From NCBI GenBank assembly GCA_964643075.1, contig CAZXQO010000005.1, positions 62,001-126,000 of the forward strand: 64,000 nucleotides of DNA, written 5' to 3'. The stretch is from Desulfocucumis sp964643075 (GTDB lineage Bacteria; Bacillota; Desulfotomaculia; Desulfotomaculales; Desulfocucumaceae). The position numbers were made by a program, and so were the translations under genes. Shown in pieces: positions 15,223-24,200 of the stretch (position 1 is its first letter; each line of letters starts with the position of its first letter). The notes beneath the pieces were generated by a model that ran no database searches, had not been told where the DNA came from, and worked only from the letters and a program-made list of their open reading frames with translations.

Positions 15223-17593
15223 AATATTCACAGTGACGGTAGACGGTACAGCTGCCCTGCCTATTGGAGATCATGTCACTACCAGTGTTTTGCTTTTGCA
15301 TGGCCTTGATTGCGCCGACTGCGCAGCAAAATTGGAAGAAAAGATAGCCAGGCTGGAGGGAGTGCTGTCGGCTAAGGTTAATTTCGGGGCAGCCAAAATG
15401 AAGGTTGAGCACATATCTTCAGTGCAGGAGATTATTAAAGCCGTTAAGGACTACGGGTATGGGGCTGATATTGAGAAGCAAACCGGAGGGCAGGCAGAAA
15501 CAGTGTTCCGGATACACGGCCTGGACTGCGCTGACTGTGCCGCCAAACTGGAAAAGAGTGTATGTATGCTGGCAGGAGTTCAAGAGGTTAGTCTTAATTT
15601 TGCCACTGGTAAAATGAAGGTGATTCATAATATACCGGTAAGTGCAATATTGCAGGCGGTATCCGCCAGGGGCTACCGGGCAGAGGAGGAGGGTCCAGGT
15701 TCCGTCGTGAAGGACCGGTCCGACAGGCAGGAACGGGTTAGGCTGTACAACACCATAGCGTCAGGTTTATTGTTGATTGGCGGCTTTTTGGCCCAGATAG
15801 CGGGGCTTGACCAGATGGTGGAATTTTTTTATCTGTCTGCGATCATCAGCGGCGGGTACCATATGGCCAAAAGCGGACTGTATGCGCTTAAATCTCTGAC
15901 CATGGATATGAATTTTCTGATGACCATGGCGGTTACCGGTGCCATTGCCATCGGGGAATTTTCCGAGGCGGCCACGGTTGTGTTTTTATTTGCTCTGGGT
16001 AACCTGATGCAAAACTATGTGCTGGAAAAAACACGCCGCTCAATTCGCTCACTGATTGATCTTTCGCCCCGGGAGGCTATGGTAAAAAGAGATGGCCGGG
16101 AGATAACAGTGCCGGTGGAGGATGTTCTTAAAGGAGAAATTGTTATCGTCAGGCCGGGAGAAAACATACCCGTTGACGGCGTAGTATTGTCCGGGGAATC
16201 TCCGGTAAACCAGTCCCCCATCACCGGTGAGTCCATGCCGGTTATGAAGGTAAAGGGTGCAACGGTTTTTGCCGGAACTATCAATGGCGGAGGGGCGCTG
16301 GAAATTGAAACTGCAAAAATTGTGGCGGACAGCAAACTGTTCAGGATAATCCACCTGGTTGAGGAGGCCCAGGCACAGAAAGCACCTTCCCAGCAAATAG
16401 TGGATGTTTTTGCCAGGTATTACACCCCTGCTGTCATCGTATCGGCTCTGGCCCTGGCCGTTTTGCCCACAGCATTTTTCGGTATGGATTTTGGGGACTG
16501 GTTTAAAAAGGCTTTGATCTTGCTGGTTATAGCCTGCCCCTGCGCTCTGATTATTTCAACACCGGTATCAATAATTTCGGCTATCGGCAGTGCCGCACGC
16601 AAGGGTGTACTAATCAAGGGGGGGGCATTCCTGGAGGAAGCCGGTAGAATTAAGGTTATGGCTTTTGATAAAACCGGTACACTTACCCGGGGGAGGCCGG
16701 AGGTCACCGCCATAGACGCTTTAAACGGCTATAGTGAAAGGGATGTTCTAATTGCCGCCGCAGCAATAGAAAGCCGCTCCGAGCACCCTCTGGCCGGGGC
16801 TGTTTTGCGTAAATTGGAGCAGGAAAACTTACAGGCTCCAACATGTAGTAATTTCAGCTCACTGGCCGGAAAAGGTGCCGGAGCGGAATTAAACGGCATC
16901 AGATATTATATAGGTAATGAGCAGTATTTTGACGATATAGGGATATCTTACCTTTCTTCTCAGGGCAAACTTGATGCTTTACGGCAAAATGGGTGGACGG
17001 CGTTACTGGTGGGCAACGAAAAAGACGTTATGGGTATTATTGCAGCGGCCGACCAGATAAGGGAGGACAGTGCCCTGACGGTTAAAAAGCTGCGGGAATC
17101 AGGCATTGCCAGGATGGTCATGCTTACCGGGGATAACGGGGAAACCGCCAGGGAAGTAGCGCTCAGCACTGGTTTTGATGAGTATATGGCCAATCTTTTG
17201 CCGGACGAGAAGCTGGTGGCAATCAGTGGCTTAAAAAAATCCGGTAAGGTGGCCATGGTGGGCGACGGAATAAATGATGCTCCGGCCCTGGCTGCTGCTG
17301 ATATAGGAATAGCCATGGGCGGCGCCGGTACCGACACCGCCATTGAAACAGCGGACATCGCACTAATGTCTGATGACCTGTCCAAGCTTCCTTATACCAT
17401 CAAGTTGAGCAGGAAGGCGGTATGTATAATAAAACAGAATATCACTTTTTCCCTACTTATCAAGGCGGTCTTTATTATTGCTACTCTAAGCGGTTATGCC
17501 ACCCTCTGGATGGCGGTGTTTGCCGATACAGGAACCTCGCTTCTGGTAACTTTTAATGGCATGCGGTTGATGAGGGTTCGGGACAACCAGTGA
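15197..17593 (+). CDS. cadA: P1B-type Cd/Zn/Pb-exporting ATPase with two HMA domains
   Basis: 798-residue efflux pump. ATG 15197 is chosen because GGAGGAA lies immediately upstream, over an earlier in-frame ATG at 15167. Two tandem HMA domains carry GLDCADC (Cys39/42 and Cys111/114); then transmembrane helices, actuator TGES, the CPC metal site (Cys447-Pro-Cys449), phosphorylation motif DKTGT (Asp491), SEHPL, MLTGDN and GDGINDAPAL. The CPC site and the GLDCADC sequences point to divalent soft metals rather than copper. Controlled most likely by the overlapping CadC-type repressor. Confidence 0.95.
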   Translation: MEKLTAENKIFTVTVDGTAALPIGDHVTTSVLLLHGLDCADCAAKLEEKIARLEGVLSAKVNFGAAKMKVEHISSVQEIIKAVKDYGYGADIEKQTGGQAETVFRIHGLDCADCAAKLEKSVCMLAGVQEVSLNFATGKMKVIHNIPVSAILQAVSARGYRAEEEGPGSVVKDRSDRQERVRLYNTIASGLLLIGGFLAQIAGLDQMVEFFYLSAIISGGYHMAKSGLYALKSLTMDMNFLMTMAVTGAIAIGEFSEAATVVFLFALGNLMQNYVLEKTRRSIRSLIDLSPREAMVKRDGREITVPVEDVLKGEIVIVRPGENIPVDGVVLSGESPVNQSPITGESMPVMKVKGATVFAGTINGGGALEIETAKIVADSKLFRIIHLVEEAQAQKAPSQQIVDVFARYYTPAVIVSALALAVLPTAFFGMDFGDWFKKALILLVIACPCALIISTPVSIISAIGSAARKGVLIKGGAFLEEAGRIKVMAFDKTGTLTRGRPEVTAIDALNGYSERDVLIAAAAIESRSEHPLAGAVLRKLEQENLQAPTCSNFSSLAGKGAGAELNGIRYYIGNEQYFDDIGISYLSSQGKLDALRQNGWTALLVGNEKDVMGIIAAADQIREDSALTVKKLRESGIARMVMLTGDNGETAREVALSTGFDEYMANLLPDEKLVAISGLKKSGKVAMVGDGINDAPALAAADIGIAMGGAGTDTAIETADIALMSDDLSKLPYTIKLSRKAVCIIKQNITFSLLIKAVFIIATLSGYATLWMAVFADTGTSLLVTFNGMRLMRVRDNQ

Positions 17594-17765
17594 TTGAATC
17601 GTCCTGCTGCTTGGGGTCTAAGCCGGCAGGCGTTGGATCGTCCACAAAATCATGCTCCCACTGCCCGTCCAGGTTAATCATGGCTGCCGAGCCGGTGGGC
17701 TCGGCCATGAAGGCATCACCGCGTGTAAACTTTTCTTTCCCGGTGTTTTTTTCTGAGTTTGTCAA
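17553..17765 (-). CDS. small acidic hypothetical protein, 70 aa, antisense to the cadA end
   Basis: TTG start at 17765 with a near-perfect AGGAGGTAA ribosome site, which is the main evidence that this is a gene. The protein is hydrophilic, with FTRGDAFMAEPTGSAAMINL then DGQWEHDFVDDPTPAG and a poorly structured tail that runs 41 bases into the 3' end of cadA on the opposite strand. No family recognised. The C-terminal end may be non-conserved. Confidence 0.6.
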   Translation of the reverse strand: MTNSEKNTGKEKFTRGDAFMAEPTGSAAMINLDGQWEHDFVDDPTPAGLDPKQQDDSITGCPEPSSTACH

Positions 17766-17963
17766 CTGAGTTACCTCCTGTTAACAATGTACTTCATGTT
17801 TAGTATCTCATTAATGCGCTAAAGTATTATGTATATCCAGATAATGATTTTGAGATTTACTGCTGCTGGATGTAAAATATATAAGGTCGGTATGTTAAAA
17901 TATATTATTTCAGATAATGTTGAAGATATTATGCTGGTAATGATATAAAAGGAGGCGGCCAGT

Positions 17964-18362
17964 ACGTACGAACTTACCGTAAAAAGACATTTTGCCGCTG
18001 CCCACAGGCTGGATAATTACCAGGGGAAATGTTCCAGGATTCACGGTCATACCTGGACTGTGGAGGTTGTGGTGGGCGGTGATAAGCTGGACCGGTGCGG
18101 CATGTTGATAGATTTCAAGATTCTAAAGGAAAAACTCCAATCCGTCATCGGGGAACTGGATCACGGTTATCTTAACGAAATCGAACCTTTTTGCGGAGGG
18201 GCAGAAGCGTATAATCCGACTGCCGAGAATCTGGCCAGGCATATCTATCAAAGGATTTCCGATGAGCTTAAAGGAACCGTGCACGGCCTGAAGGTTCACA
18301 GCGTTAGGGTCTGGGAGTCTCCTGACGCCTCAGCCTGCTATTATCTCGCTAACAGCTTGTAA
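17964..18362 (+). CDS. queD: 6-carboxy-5,6,7,8-tetrahydropterin synthase, non-canonical ACG start
   Basis: QueD converts dihydroneopterin triphosphate to 6-carboxytetrahydropterin in preQ0 synthesis. The protein reads from ELTVKRHFAAAHRL through CSRIHGHTW, giving zinc ligands (His of AAHRL and the HGH pair) and the catalytic Cys. These motifs lie upstream of the first ATG/GTG/TTG in frame (GTG 18060), so translation must begin earlier. An in-frame stop is at 17946, and GGAGG occupies 17951-17955, which leaves ACG 17964 as the best-placed start (eight-base spacing). Either a rare ACG start or a one-base error of ATG. First gene of the que cluster. Confidence 0.85.
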   Translation, partial: TYELTVKRHFAAAHRLDNYQGKCSRIHGHTWTVEVVVGGDKLDRCGMLIDFKILKEKLQSVIGELDHGYLNEIEPFCGGAEAYNPTAENLARHIYQRISDELKGTVHGLKVHSVRVWESPDASACYYLANSL

Positions 18363-18365
18363 GAC

Positions 18366-18390
18366 CCCGTCCTTGAAGGTCGGGGATCAA
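18366..18390. other. intercistronic hairpin
   Basis: CCCCGTCC/GGTCGGGG with a TTGAA loop and one mismatch, between queD and queC, without a T-run. Similar hairpins occur at the ends of IS200/IS605 elements, but no other part of such an element is present. Confidence 0.35.
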
Positions 18391-18433
18391 CAGGCTGTAT
18401 GTCTCGAAACCTATTAAGTTAGGGGTTGGTCAG

Positions 18434-19093
18434 ATGGACAGTGTGGTTTTGTTATCCGGCGGACTTGATTCCACCGTTTCCCTGGTCCAGTCACTGCGAG
18501 AGGGGGAGGTCAAACTGTGCCTTACCTTCGATTACGGACAAAGGGCAGTGATCAGAGAAATTAATGCTGCGGCGCAGCTAGCCGGACATTACGGCCTTAA
18601 CCACAGAGTTATTAAGATTGATTTTCTGTCAGAAATAACAGATACCGCTCTGGTAAACAGGGAAAAGGCTTTACCCTCACCAGAAACAGGCGAACTGGAC
18701 GATCTATCCGTCACCATGGAGAGTGCGGCGGCGGTGTGGGTTCCTAACCGCAACGGGGTTTTTATCAATATGGCGGCCGCTTTTGCGGAATCCCTGGCTT
18801 GCGGTCAGGTGGTAACCGGTTTTAACCGGGAAGAGGCAGCGACTTTTCCCGATAACACACTGGAGTATGTTCGGGCGGCCAGCCACGCCATGTCATATTC
18901 CACAGCCAATAAAGTACGGGTGGTCAGCTACACCCAGATGCTGGACAAGGTGGAAATAGTCAGTCTGGGGAAACGGCTGGGGGTGCCCTTTAATTTAATA
19001 TGGAGCTGTTATCTTGATGGCAGTGAAATGTGTGGTGAGTGTGAAAGCTGCAGGCGTTATTATCGTGCCATGGCCGGATCGGGTGATATATAA
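18434..19093 (+). CDS. queC: 7-cyano-7-deazaguanine (preQ0) synthase
   Basis: ATP-dependent ligase that turns 7-carboxy-7-deazaguanine into preQ0. The PP-loop motif LLSGGLDSTV is at residues ~6-15. The C-terminal zinc site (SCYLDGSEMCGECESC, ~195-210) has all four cysteines. 219 aa is normal for the family. ATG 18434 lies behind AGGGGTTGG. Clustered with queD, DUF366, queE and folE. Confidence 0.95.
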   Translation: MDSVVLLSGGLDSTVSLVQSLREGEVKLCLTFDYGQRAVIREINAAAQLAGHYGLNHRVIKIDFLSEITDTALVNREKALPSPETGELDDLSVTMESAAAVWVPNRNGVFINMAAAFAESLACGQVVTGFNREEAATFPDNTLEYVRAASHAMSYSTANKVRVVSYTQMLDKVEIVSLGKRLGVPFNLIWSCYLDGSEMCGECESCRRYYRAMAGSGDI

Positions 19094-19126
19094 TATATCG
19101 GGGTATTAATTGGGGACATTCCTTCA

Positions 19127-19354
19127 AGTACTACAGTGTAATTTAAAGGTTAGCGGAGCATGGGGACGGTTATAAGGTGCGGGGACACACCTCCTACGGA
19201 GGAATGTCCCTAACGTATGAATGTCCCCATGTCCCCGAAGCGCAGCGATAGAATCGGGGACATTCCTCCGACCACAAAGCCAGGCTCCAAATGGAGGTGT
19301 GTCCCCATTCCTTAATCGGGAAGACGATGGAACCGTCCCCGTGGCGTAGCGGGC
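19127..19354 (+). repeat. dispersed palindromic element, family A copy 1
   Basis: Between queC and the DUF366 gene lies a GC-rich segment made of ggggac-type words: GGGGACATTCC, GGGGACGGTT, GTGTCCCC and AATGTCCCC occur repeatedly in both orientations. Its left end (AGTACTACAG ... GTTAGCGGAGC-ATGGGGACGGTT) and right end (GATGGAACCGTCCCCGTGGC then GTAGCGGGC) match, in reverse orientation, the element at 41856-41970. It is longer than that copy by an internal expansion. No ORF. Confidence 0.8.
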
Positions 19355-19369
19355 TAAAGGAGTGGCGAT

Positions 19370-19930
19370 ATGCTTACGCATTATTGCAAAGATCTAATGG
19401 ACTATAACGGCAAACAATTGTCTTCACTGTGGGCATATAAGAATTTTGGTTTGTGCGGTGATAGCATTGTTTCCTTTCGCGGGCTTTGCCGGGTGGAATT
19501 TACTGAAATGGTGGACATGGAGGATGTGCTGGCCCAGTCACCAATATACGGGCCGGATATGCTTCATTTTATAGCGGAGCATTTTGATTCAGATTTGGAG
19601 AAGATGGTGCTCAGACAGAGGCTCTTTATAGCCATTGTTAAGGACGCGCTGGGGAAATATATCGGAGAGCTTACACGTTCCGGGGATGATCTGTATCTTG
19701 GGGGAAAGAAGCTTTCCATATCAATTGCCACCGCCACCCCTGTATCCGTGATGATGCACACTGCCCTGAACATAGATTCCCGGGGTACACCGGTACCAAC
19801 GGTGGGATTATTGGATCTGGGTGTTGCTGAAAAGGATATGTCCGGGTTGGCCGGGGAAATTTGCGAGGCATACGCAGCAGAAGTTAAAGGGATTTATATG
19901 GCCCGCTGTAAGGTTAGAGGTGTTGGGTAA
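19370..19930 (+). CDS. DUF366-family protein in preQ0 cluster
   Basis: 186-residue protein of the DUF366 family, which co-occurs with queuosine/preQ0 genes but has no assigned reaction. Recognisable features: N-terminal YNGKQLSSLWAYKNFGL, a conserved IAEHFDSDLEKMVLRQRLF helix and a C-terminal GLLDLGV motif. ATG 19370 follows AAGGAGTGG; its stop abuts the queE ATG. The context suggests a role in 7-deazaguanine precursor metabolism (inference). Confidence 0.85.
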   Translation: MLTHYCKDLMDYNGKQLSSLWAYKNFGLCGDSIVSFRGLCRVEFTEMVDMEDVLAQSPIYGPDMLHFIAEHFDSDLEKMVLRQRLFIAIVKDALGKYIGELTRSGDDLYLGGKKLSISIATATPVSVMMHTALNIDSRGTPVPTVGLLDLGVAEKDMSGLAGEICEAYAAEVKGIYMARCKVRGVG

Positions 19931-20665
19931 ATGAAGAGTTATATTTATGAAATATTTTCTTCGGTGCAGGGTGAGGGGCCCTTGCTGGGCTGCCGCCAGG
20001 TGTTTGTTCGTTTTGCCGGCTGTAATCTCTCATGTTCCTATTGCGATACGCCAACTGGACCCGCGCCTGCCATCTGCAGGGTTGAGAATTCCGCCGGAGA
20101 GAATGTTTTCAAAGAAATAGAAAACCCTCTGGATGCCGGGCGGGCTGCGGAGTTGATAAATAGCTACGGATTGTTCATACATCATTCCGTAAGCCTTACC
20201 GGTGGTGAGCCATTGCTTCACGCTGAATATTTGCTGGAGCTAATTCCTCTCATAAAGGGTGCCAGGCAAGGGATATATCTCGAAACAAACGGTACCCTTC
20301 CCCGGGAACTGTCCAGGCTTATCCACCTGGTGGATATAGTATCCATGGATATAAAGCTGCCGGGAATTGCCGGCACGGAACCATTATGGGAAGAACACCG
20401 CAGATTTTTATATATAGCACGGGAAAGGGAGGTATTTGTCAAAATTGTGGTAAATAATTCTACCCAACAGGATGAAATCAAAAAGGCCGCCGGGATTATT
20501 CGAGAGGTTGGTGAAAATATACCATTAATTATTCAGCCCGCCACTGAGTCCGGGAATTTTTGTCTGGATGCCGGGGGTGTGCGACGTTTTCAGTTCCTGG
20601 CACTGGATATGTTGAAGGATGTGCGGGTTATACCTCAAACCCACGTGGTTATGGGGCTAAATTAA
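19931..20665 (+). CDS. queE: 7-carboxy-7-deazaguanine synthase (radical SAM)
   Basis: Rearranges 6-carboxytetrahydropterin to 7-carboxy-7-deazaguanine. The N-terminal YEIFSSVQGEGPLLG motif is diagnostic for QueE, followed by CNLSCSYCDT (~32-41) with the CxxxCxxC cluster ligands and TGGEPLL (~95) for SAM binding. 244 residues. The start abuts the DUF366 stop. Its substrate is made by QueD and its product is used by QueC. Confidence 0.95.
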   Translation: MKSYIYEIFSSVQGEGPLLGCRQVFVRFAGCNLSCSYCDTPTGPAPAICRVENSAGENVFKEIENPLDAGRAAELINSYGLFIHHSVSLTGGEPLLHAEYLLELIPLIKGARQGIYLETNGTLPRELSRLIHLVDIVSMDIKLPGIAGTEPLWEEHRRFLYIAREREVFVKIVVNNSTQQDEIKKAAGIIREVGENIPLIIQPATESGNFCLDAGGVRRFQFLALDMLKDVRVIPQTHVVMGLN

Positions 20666-20806
20666 TAATAGTTTTGGTGTAATTATTCAGGCATGACTCG
20701 AAGGTCAAATTAATTGTCAAATATCAAAAGTCGTATGTCAAAAGTCAATGAGAACTGGGAACCTTGAACCTTAGACCTTATGCTGTACTGGAGGGAGAAT
20801 GGAGAA
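20666..20806 (+). other. queE-folE spacer with imperfect short tandem repeats
   Basis: Contains TCAAATATCAAAAGTC / TGTCAAAAGTCAATG and ACCTTGAACCTTAGACCTTA-type iterations, a short-period low-complexity stretch. Its style resembles the repeat family B segments elsewhere in the window, but the words differ. A GGAGGGAGAA ribosome site for folE lies at the end. Confidence 0.4.
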
Positions 20807-21367
20807 ATGGTTGACACAAATAAAATTGAAACAGCGGTACGTATGATATTGGAAGCCATCGGGGAGAATCCGGACCGGGAAGGGCTGCAGGATACTCCCA
20901 GCAGGGTAGCCCGCATGTACCAGGAAATTTTTTGTGGGCTTTGGGAAGATCCTCAGAAGCATTTGCAAAAAATGTTTTCCGAGGAGCATGAGGAAATGGT
21001 GCTGGTAAAGGATATTCCGTTTTATTCCATGTGCGAACATCACCTACTGCCTTTCTTCGGGCGGGCACATGTAGCTTATATTCCCCGTAAGGGCAATATT
21101 ACCGGTCTTTCCAAACTGGCCAGGGTAGTGGAGGGCTATGCCAAACGTCCTCAGTTGCAGGAACGCCTAACCAGCCAAATAGCCGATGCCATTATGAAAA
21201 GGCTCAATCCACACGGTGTGGTGGTGGTTCTGGAAGCGGAGCATATGTGCATGACACTGAGGGGTATACGGAAGCCCGGTTCGAAGACGGTCACCTCTGC
21301 AGTCAGGGGTTCGTTCCAGAAAAATGAGGCCACCAGAGCCGAAGCCTTGATGCTGATAAAAGGTTAG
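20807..21367 (+). CDS. folE: GTP cyclohydrolase I
   Basis: Converts GTP to 7,8-dihydroneopterin triphosphate, the shared first step of folate and of preQ0 synthesis. 186 residues. Zinc ligands are seen in MCEHHLLPF (~74-82) and EAEHMCMTLRG (~145), and the conserved GLSKLAR motif lies between. ATG 20807 (MVDTNKIETAVRMIL) is chosen over an in-frame ATG at 20780, because GGAGGGAGAATGGAG lies between them. Placement in the que cluster suggests service to queuosine. Confidence 0.95.
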   Translation: MVDTNKIETAVRMILEAIGENPDREGLQDTPSRVARMYQEIFCGLWEDPQKHLQKMFSEEHEEMVLVKDIPFYSMCEHHLLPFFGRAHVAYIPRKGNITGLSKLARVVEGYAKRPQLQERLTSQIADAIMKRLNPHGVVVVLEAEHMCMTLRGIRKPGSKTVTSAVRGSFQKNEATRAEALMLIKG

Positions 21368-21379
21368 GGGGAGTGGCAG

Positions 21380-21568
21380 ATGGATGAGAATCAGGAAAAA
21401 TTCGGCGGCAAGCTTGAATTAATCGCCACCAGAGCCTTTGAGCCATATAATGATATGTACAGGATTGTAGATTTTTTAAATAAAAACCTAAAAGAAAAAA
21501 GGGTCATGTTCGGACTGACAAAGGATAAAAAAAGCGGAAAAATGTCGATTTCAATATATGAAGTATAA
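21380..21568 (+). CDS. YpmA-like DUF4264 protein
   Basis: 62-residue soluble protein with YKIVDFLN-type core here reading MYRIVDFLNKNLKEKRVMFG, followed by a beta strand MSISIYEV. This matches the small YpmA/DUF4264 family of Firmicutes, function unknown. ATG 21380 behind GGGGGAGTGG. It lies 12 bases after folE and 15 bases before surE, so it is co-transcribed with both. Confidence 0.8.
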   Translation: MDENQEKFGGKLELIATRAFEPYNDMYRIVDFLNKNLKEKRVMFGLTKDKKSGKMSISIYEV

Positions 21569-21583
21569 TTGCCGGGAGGATAT

Positions 21584-22345
21584 ATGCGAATCCTGATCAG
21601 TAATGATGACGGTATTCATGCCGATGGGATTAATGTTTTGCGCGAGAGCCTGGAGAAACTGGAAATAATTAAAGAAATATACGTAGCCGCGCCGGATCGG
21701 GAGCGCAGCGCCGTGGGACATGGCATAACCATGCACAGGCCGCTAAGGGTGAAGGAGATAAAATACCCTTCTGGAAAATCCTTAGGCTGGGCTGTGGACG
21801 GCACTCCTGCTGACTGCGTTAAATTGGCGGTGGAGGAGTTGATTCCAAACCCTCCGGACTTAGTAGTATCGGGAATTAACCAGGGCTCGAATCTCGGCAC
21901 CGATGTTCTATATTCCGGTACCGTGTCGGCGGCGGTGGAAGGTGTGGTGAACGGTTTTCCGTCCGTAGCACTTTCCCTCACCAGTTTTCGGGACCATGAT
22001 TTTACCCATGCTGCCGATTTCTCCGCCAGGCTGGTGGCAAGGGTGCTAACAGAGTTTCTGGAACCGGGTACCCTCATAAATGTGAATATTCCCCCGGGAA
22101 TCCCCCAGGGGGTGAGGGTAACCAGATTGGGTTACCGGCGTTATATTAATATTTTCGACAAGAGAACGGACCCTAGGGGCAGGGACTATTACTGGATGGC
22201 CGGGGAGCCACTGGAACTGGATGAAAATTCTCCAGATACTGATGTTTTGGCCTGCCGGGAAGGTTATATCGCCATCACACCCATAAAAATTGATCTTACC
22301 AGCTACAGAGAGATCGAAAAACTGAAAAAGTGGGATTTCATTTAA
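21584..22345 (+). CDS. surE: 5'/3'-nucleotidase SurE
   Basis: Divalent-metal nucleotidase, 253 residues. The N-terminal LISNDDGIHADGI holds the paired Asp metal ligands; SGINQGSNLGTDVLYSGTVS (~90) supplies the Asn and Ser ligands; the APDRERSAVG loop is also present. ATG 21584 follows GGGAGGATAT. Last gene of the cluster, ending at a bidirectional hairpin. Confidence 0.95.
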   Translation: MRILISNDDGIHADGINVLRESLEKLEIIKEIYVAAPDRERSAVGHGITMHRPLRVKEIKYPSGKSLGWAVDGTPADCVKLAVEELIPNPPDLVVSGINQGSNLGTDVLYSGTVSAAVEGVVNGFPSVALSLTSFRDHDFTHAADFSARLVARVLTEFLEPGTLINVNIPPGIPQGVRVTRLGYRRYINIFDKRTDPRGRDYYWMAGEPLELDENSPDTDVLACREGYIAITPIKIDLTSYREIEKLKKWDFI

Positions 22346-22375
22346 AGGGCACACCATCAACGGCGTGCCCTGTTT
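22346..22375. terminator. hairpin between convergent surE and spoVB
   Basis: AGGGCAC (22346-22352) pairs with GTGCCCT (22365-22371) around a 12-base loop; it overlaps the stop codon of spoVB. The T-run is short on both sides. Confidence 0.5.
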
Positions 22376-23916
22376 ATGATGCAGATAATTTTATCCAGGT
22401 CGTTTTTATGTATGCCATTAATCAGGTACAATACGGCGACATAAGCTAGTCCTCCGGCCGCTAGTGTACCTGTCAGGGAGAGCCAGGGCGAAAATCCGGT
22501 GGACAGCAGGAACAGTTTGCATTGCCACATGGTTATACCGCAGCCAGCGGATGCCACAGCCGGTTTTATAAAGCACATGGAAATATCCGGCCTTAACCCG
22601 GTGATATTTTTTAGATCCAGGTAATTAAGGGAAGACATAATAATATAGGAGATACACAGGGACAATGCTGCCCCATTAATTAGCAAATGATTTGCGGAAG
22701 TTAAAAAATAAATTCCCGCCAGTTTTATGGCCGAGGATATAAGCATGTTTTTAAAAGGGACCGACGGCTTGCCTAAACCCTGTAGCATGCCGGTGACCGT
22801 TTGACTAAGGTACAGGAAAGGGCCGCTAACAGCCAGGATCATTAACGGGGTTCCGGCAGAGCCGTAACCGAATAGCACTTGGCATAATTCCCTGGGCACA
22901 ACCAGAAAAACGGCAAGCATAGGTGCGCCGGTGATAATGGTCAGGCGGAGGGCTTCTTCAACTCTGTTGTTAACCAGCCGCAGGTTTCCCTGGGCCAGCG
23001 CTTCGCTTATGGCCGGTACCAGAGCTATGGCTAAAGCAATGGTTAAAGCGCCGGGTGTAAACAAAAGGGCTTCCGCAATACCCACAAATTGTCCGTATAA
23101 TGCAGTGGCCTGATCAGTGCTTAAGCCGGCGGCTTGAAGTTGCCTGGGAATCATGACGGCTTCAATGGTCATTATTACGGTGGACAGAAACCTGGTCATG
23201 GTCACCGGAACACCCAGCCCGAATATTCTGCGGACAGGCAAAAGCAGGGGCTCACTATAAAAAGGCTGATGGTCAAGCAATGCCGGTCGCTTAAATATAA
23301 ATATCCAGAGCATTAAAATAAACCCCGCCAGTTCACCGCAGACCACTCCCAGGGATATACCCACAGCGGCGTATACAACTCCCCTGGGGAGCATTAACCA
23401 GGCGATGGTCAGCCCGCAAATTACGCGGACTAGCTGTTCCACCGCCTGGGTCACGGCGGTGGGCGTCATCATCTGAAGGCCCTGGAAAAAACCACGAAAG
23501 GCTGAACAGAGGGATACAATAATCACTCCGGGCAGCAGGCTAAGGAAGCAGTAATATACCTTGGGGTTAGGGAAAAGGTAATTTTGTATTAAGGGTGCGC
23601 CAATGAGGACTGATAGGGTAACCGCGATACTGATGAGGGCTATGGAAAGGAAAGAAATTTTAAAAACCCGGTATGCGCCGGGGAGGTTGTTTTTAGCCAT
23701 TTCTTCAGCCACCAGCTTTGATACTGCCACCGGAATGCCCATACTTGCTACTACCAGTAATAGTATATACACCGGGAAGGCTATATTAAAGAGACCCACA
23801 CCCTCAGGCTTGATCAGTCGCATCATGAAAATCTGATAAATGAAACCAATAGCCCGGTTGAAGATGTTGGCCAGCAGCAGCACCATTGCGCCGTATATGA
23901 AAGACTGACCGGACAT
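22357..23916 (-). CDS. spoVB: stage V sporulation protein B-like polysaccharide flippase
   Basis: MOP-superfamily lipid flippase with about fourteen membrane segments, 519 residues. ATG 23916 (MSGQSFIYGAMVLLLANIF) is selected over an in-frame start 33 bases upstream, since GGGGTGG precedes it and SpoVB proteins begin just before the first helix. Family hallmarks: RAIGFIYQIFMMRLI, GVGLFNIAFPVYILLL, and GFFQGLQMMTPTAVTQAVEQ. SpoVB-type proteins export lipid-linked muropeptide or cortex precursors in the mother cell; several paralogues per genome are common. Confidence 0.88.
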   Translation of the reverse strand: MSGQSFIYGAMVLLLANIFNRAIGFIYQIFMMRLIKPEGVGLFNIAFPVYILLLVVASMGIPVAVSKLVAEEMAKNNLPGAYRVFKISFLSIALISIAVTLSVLIGAPLIQNYLFPNPKVYYCFLSLLPGVIIVSLCSAFRGFFQGLQMMTPTAVTQAVEQLVRVICGLTIAWLMLPRGVVYAAVGISLGVVCGELAGFILMLWIFIFKRPALLDHQPFYSEPLLLPVRRIFGLGVPVTMTRFLSTVIMTIEAVMIPRQLQAAGLSTDQATALYGQFVGIAEALLFTPGALTIALAIALVPAISEALAQGNLRLVNNRVEEALRLTIITGAPMLAVFLVVPRELCQVLFGYGSAGTPLMILAVSGPFLYLSQTVTGMLQGLGKPSVPFKNMLISSAIKLAGIYFLTSANHLLINGAALSLCISYIIMSSLNYLDLKNITGLRPDISMCFIKPAVASAGCGITMWQCKLFLLSTGFSPWLSLTGTLAAGGLAYVAVLYLINGIHKNDLDKIICIINRARR

Positions 23917-24200
23917 GTTATCCACCCCTGCTGCTATATGTATGTCCATCCGGTTCCTGGTATGAGGGCAACCGCTGGACAGGCCAGATGTTTTTTATAT
24001 AGTGCCCCTGAAAAAAATAAAAGGAATTTGTGGTTGCGATGTAGAATAAACAATTCGTTAAATATAGGCTTTTTTATATTATTAAAATGTTAAGGTGTCG
24101 CTGGAGCGGTCCTGATTAGGATTTTTTTTATGTATGGCTGTTTTTAGTATATAAAAGCTATTCCAGGGGTACCATTATTTACAAAAAGGAGGCAAATAGT

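Noticed and set aside
17766..17960. preQ1 riboswitch before queD
   Set aside because: The short preQ1-I/II consensus (CCCTC..AAAAAACTAA-like) is not present in the leader.
18060..18362. queD starting at GTG 18060
   Set aside because: That start would remove the zinc-ligand and catalytic motifs (AAHRL, CSRIHGH), which are encoded in frame just upstream.
18366..18390. IS200/IS605 end
   Set aside because: The hairpin resembles such ends, but no transposase, orfB or second end lies nearby.
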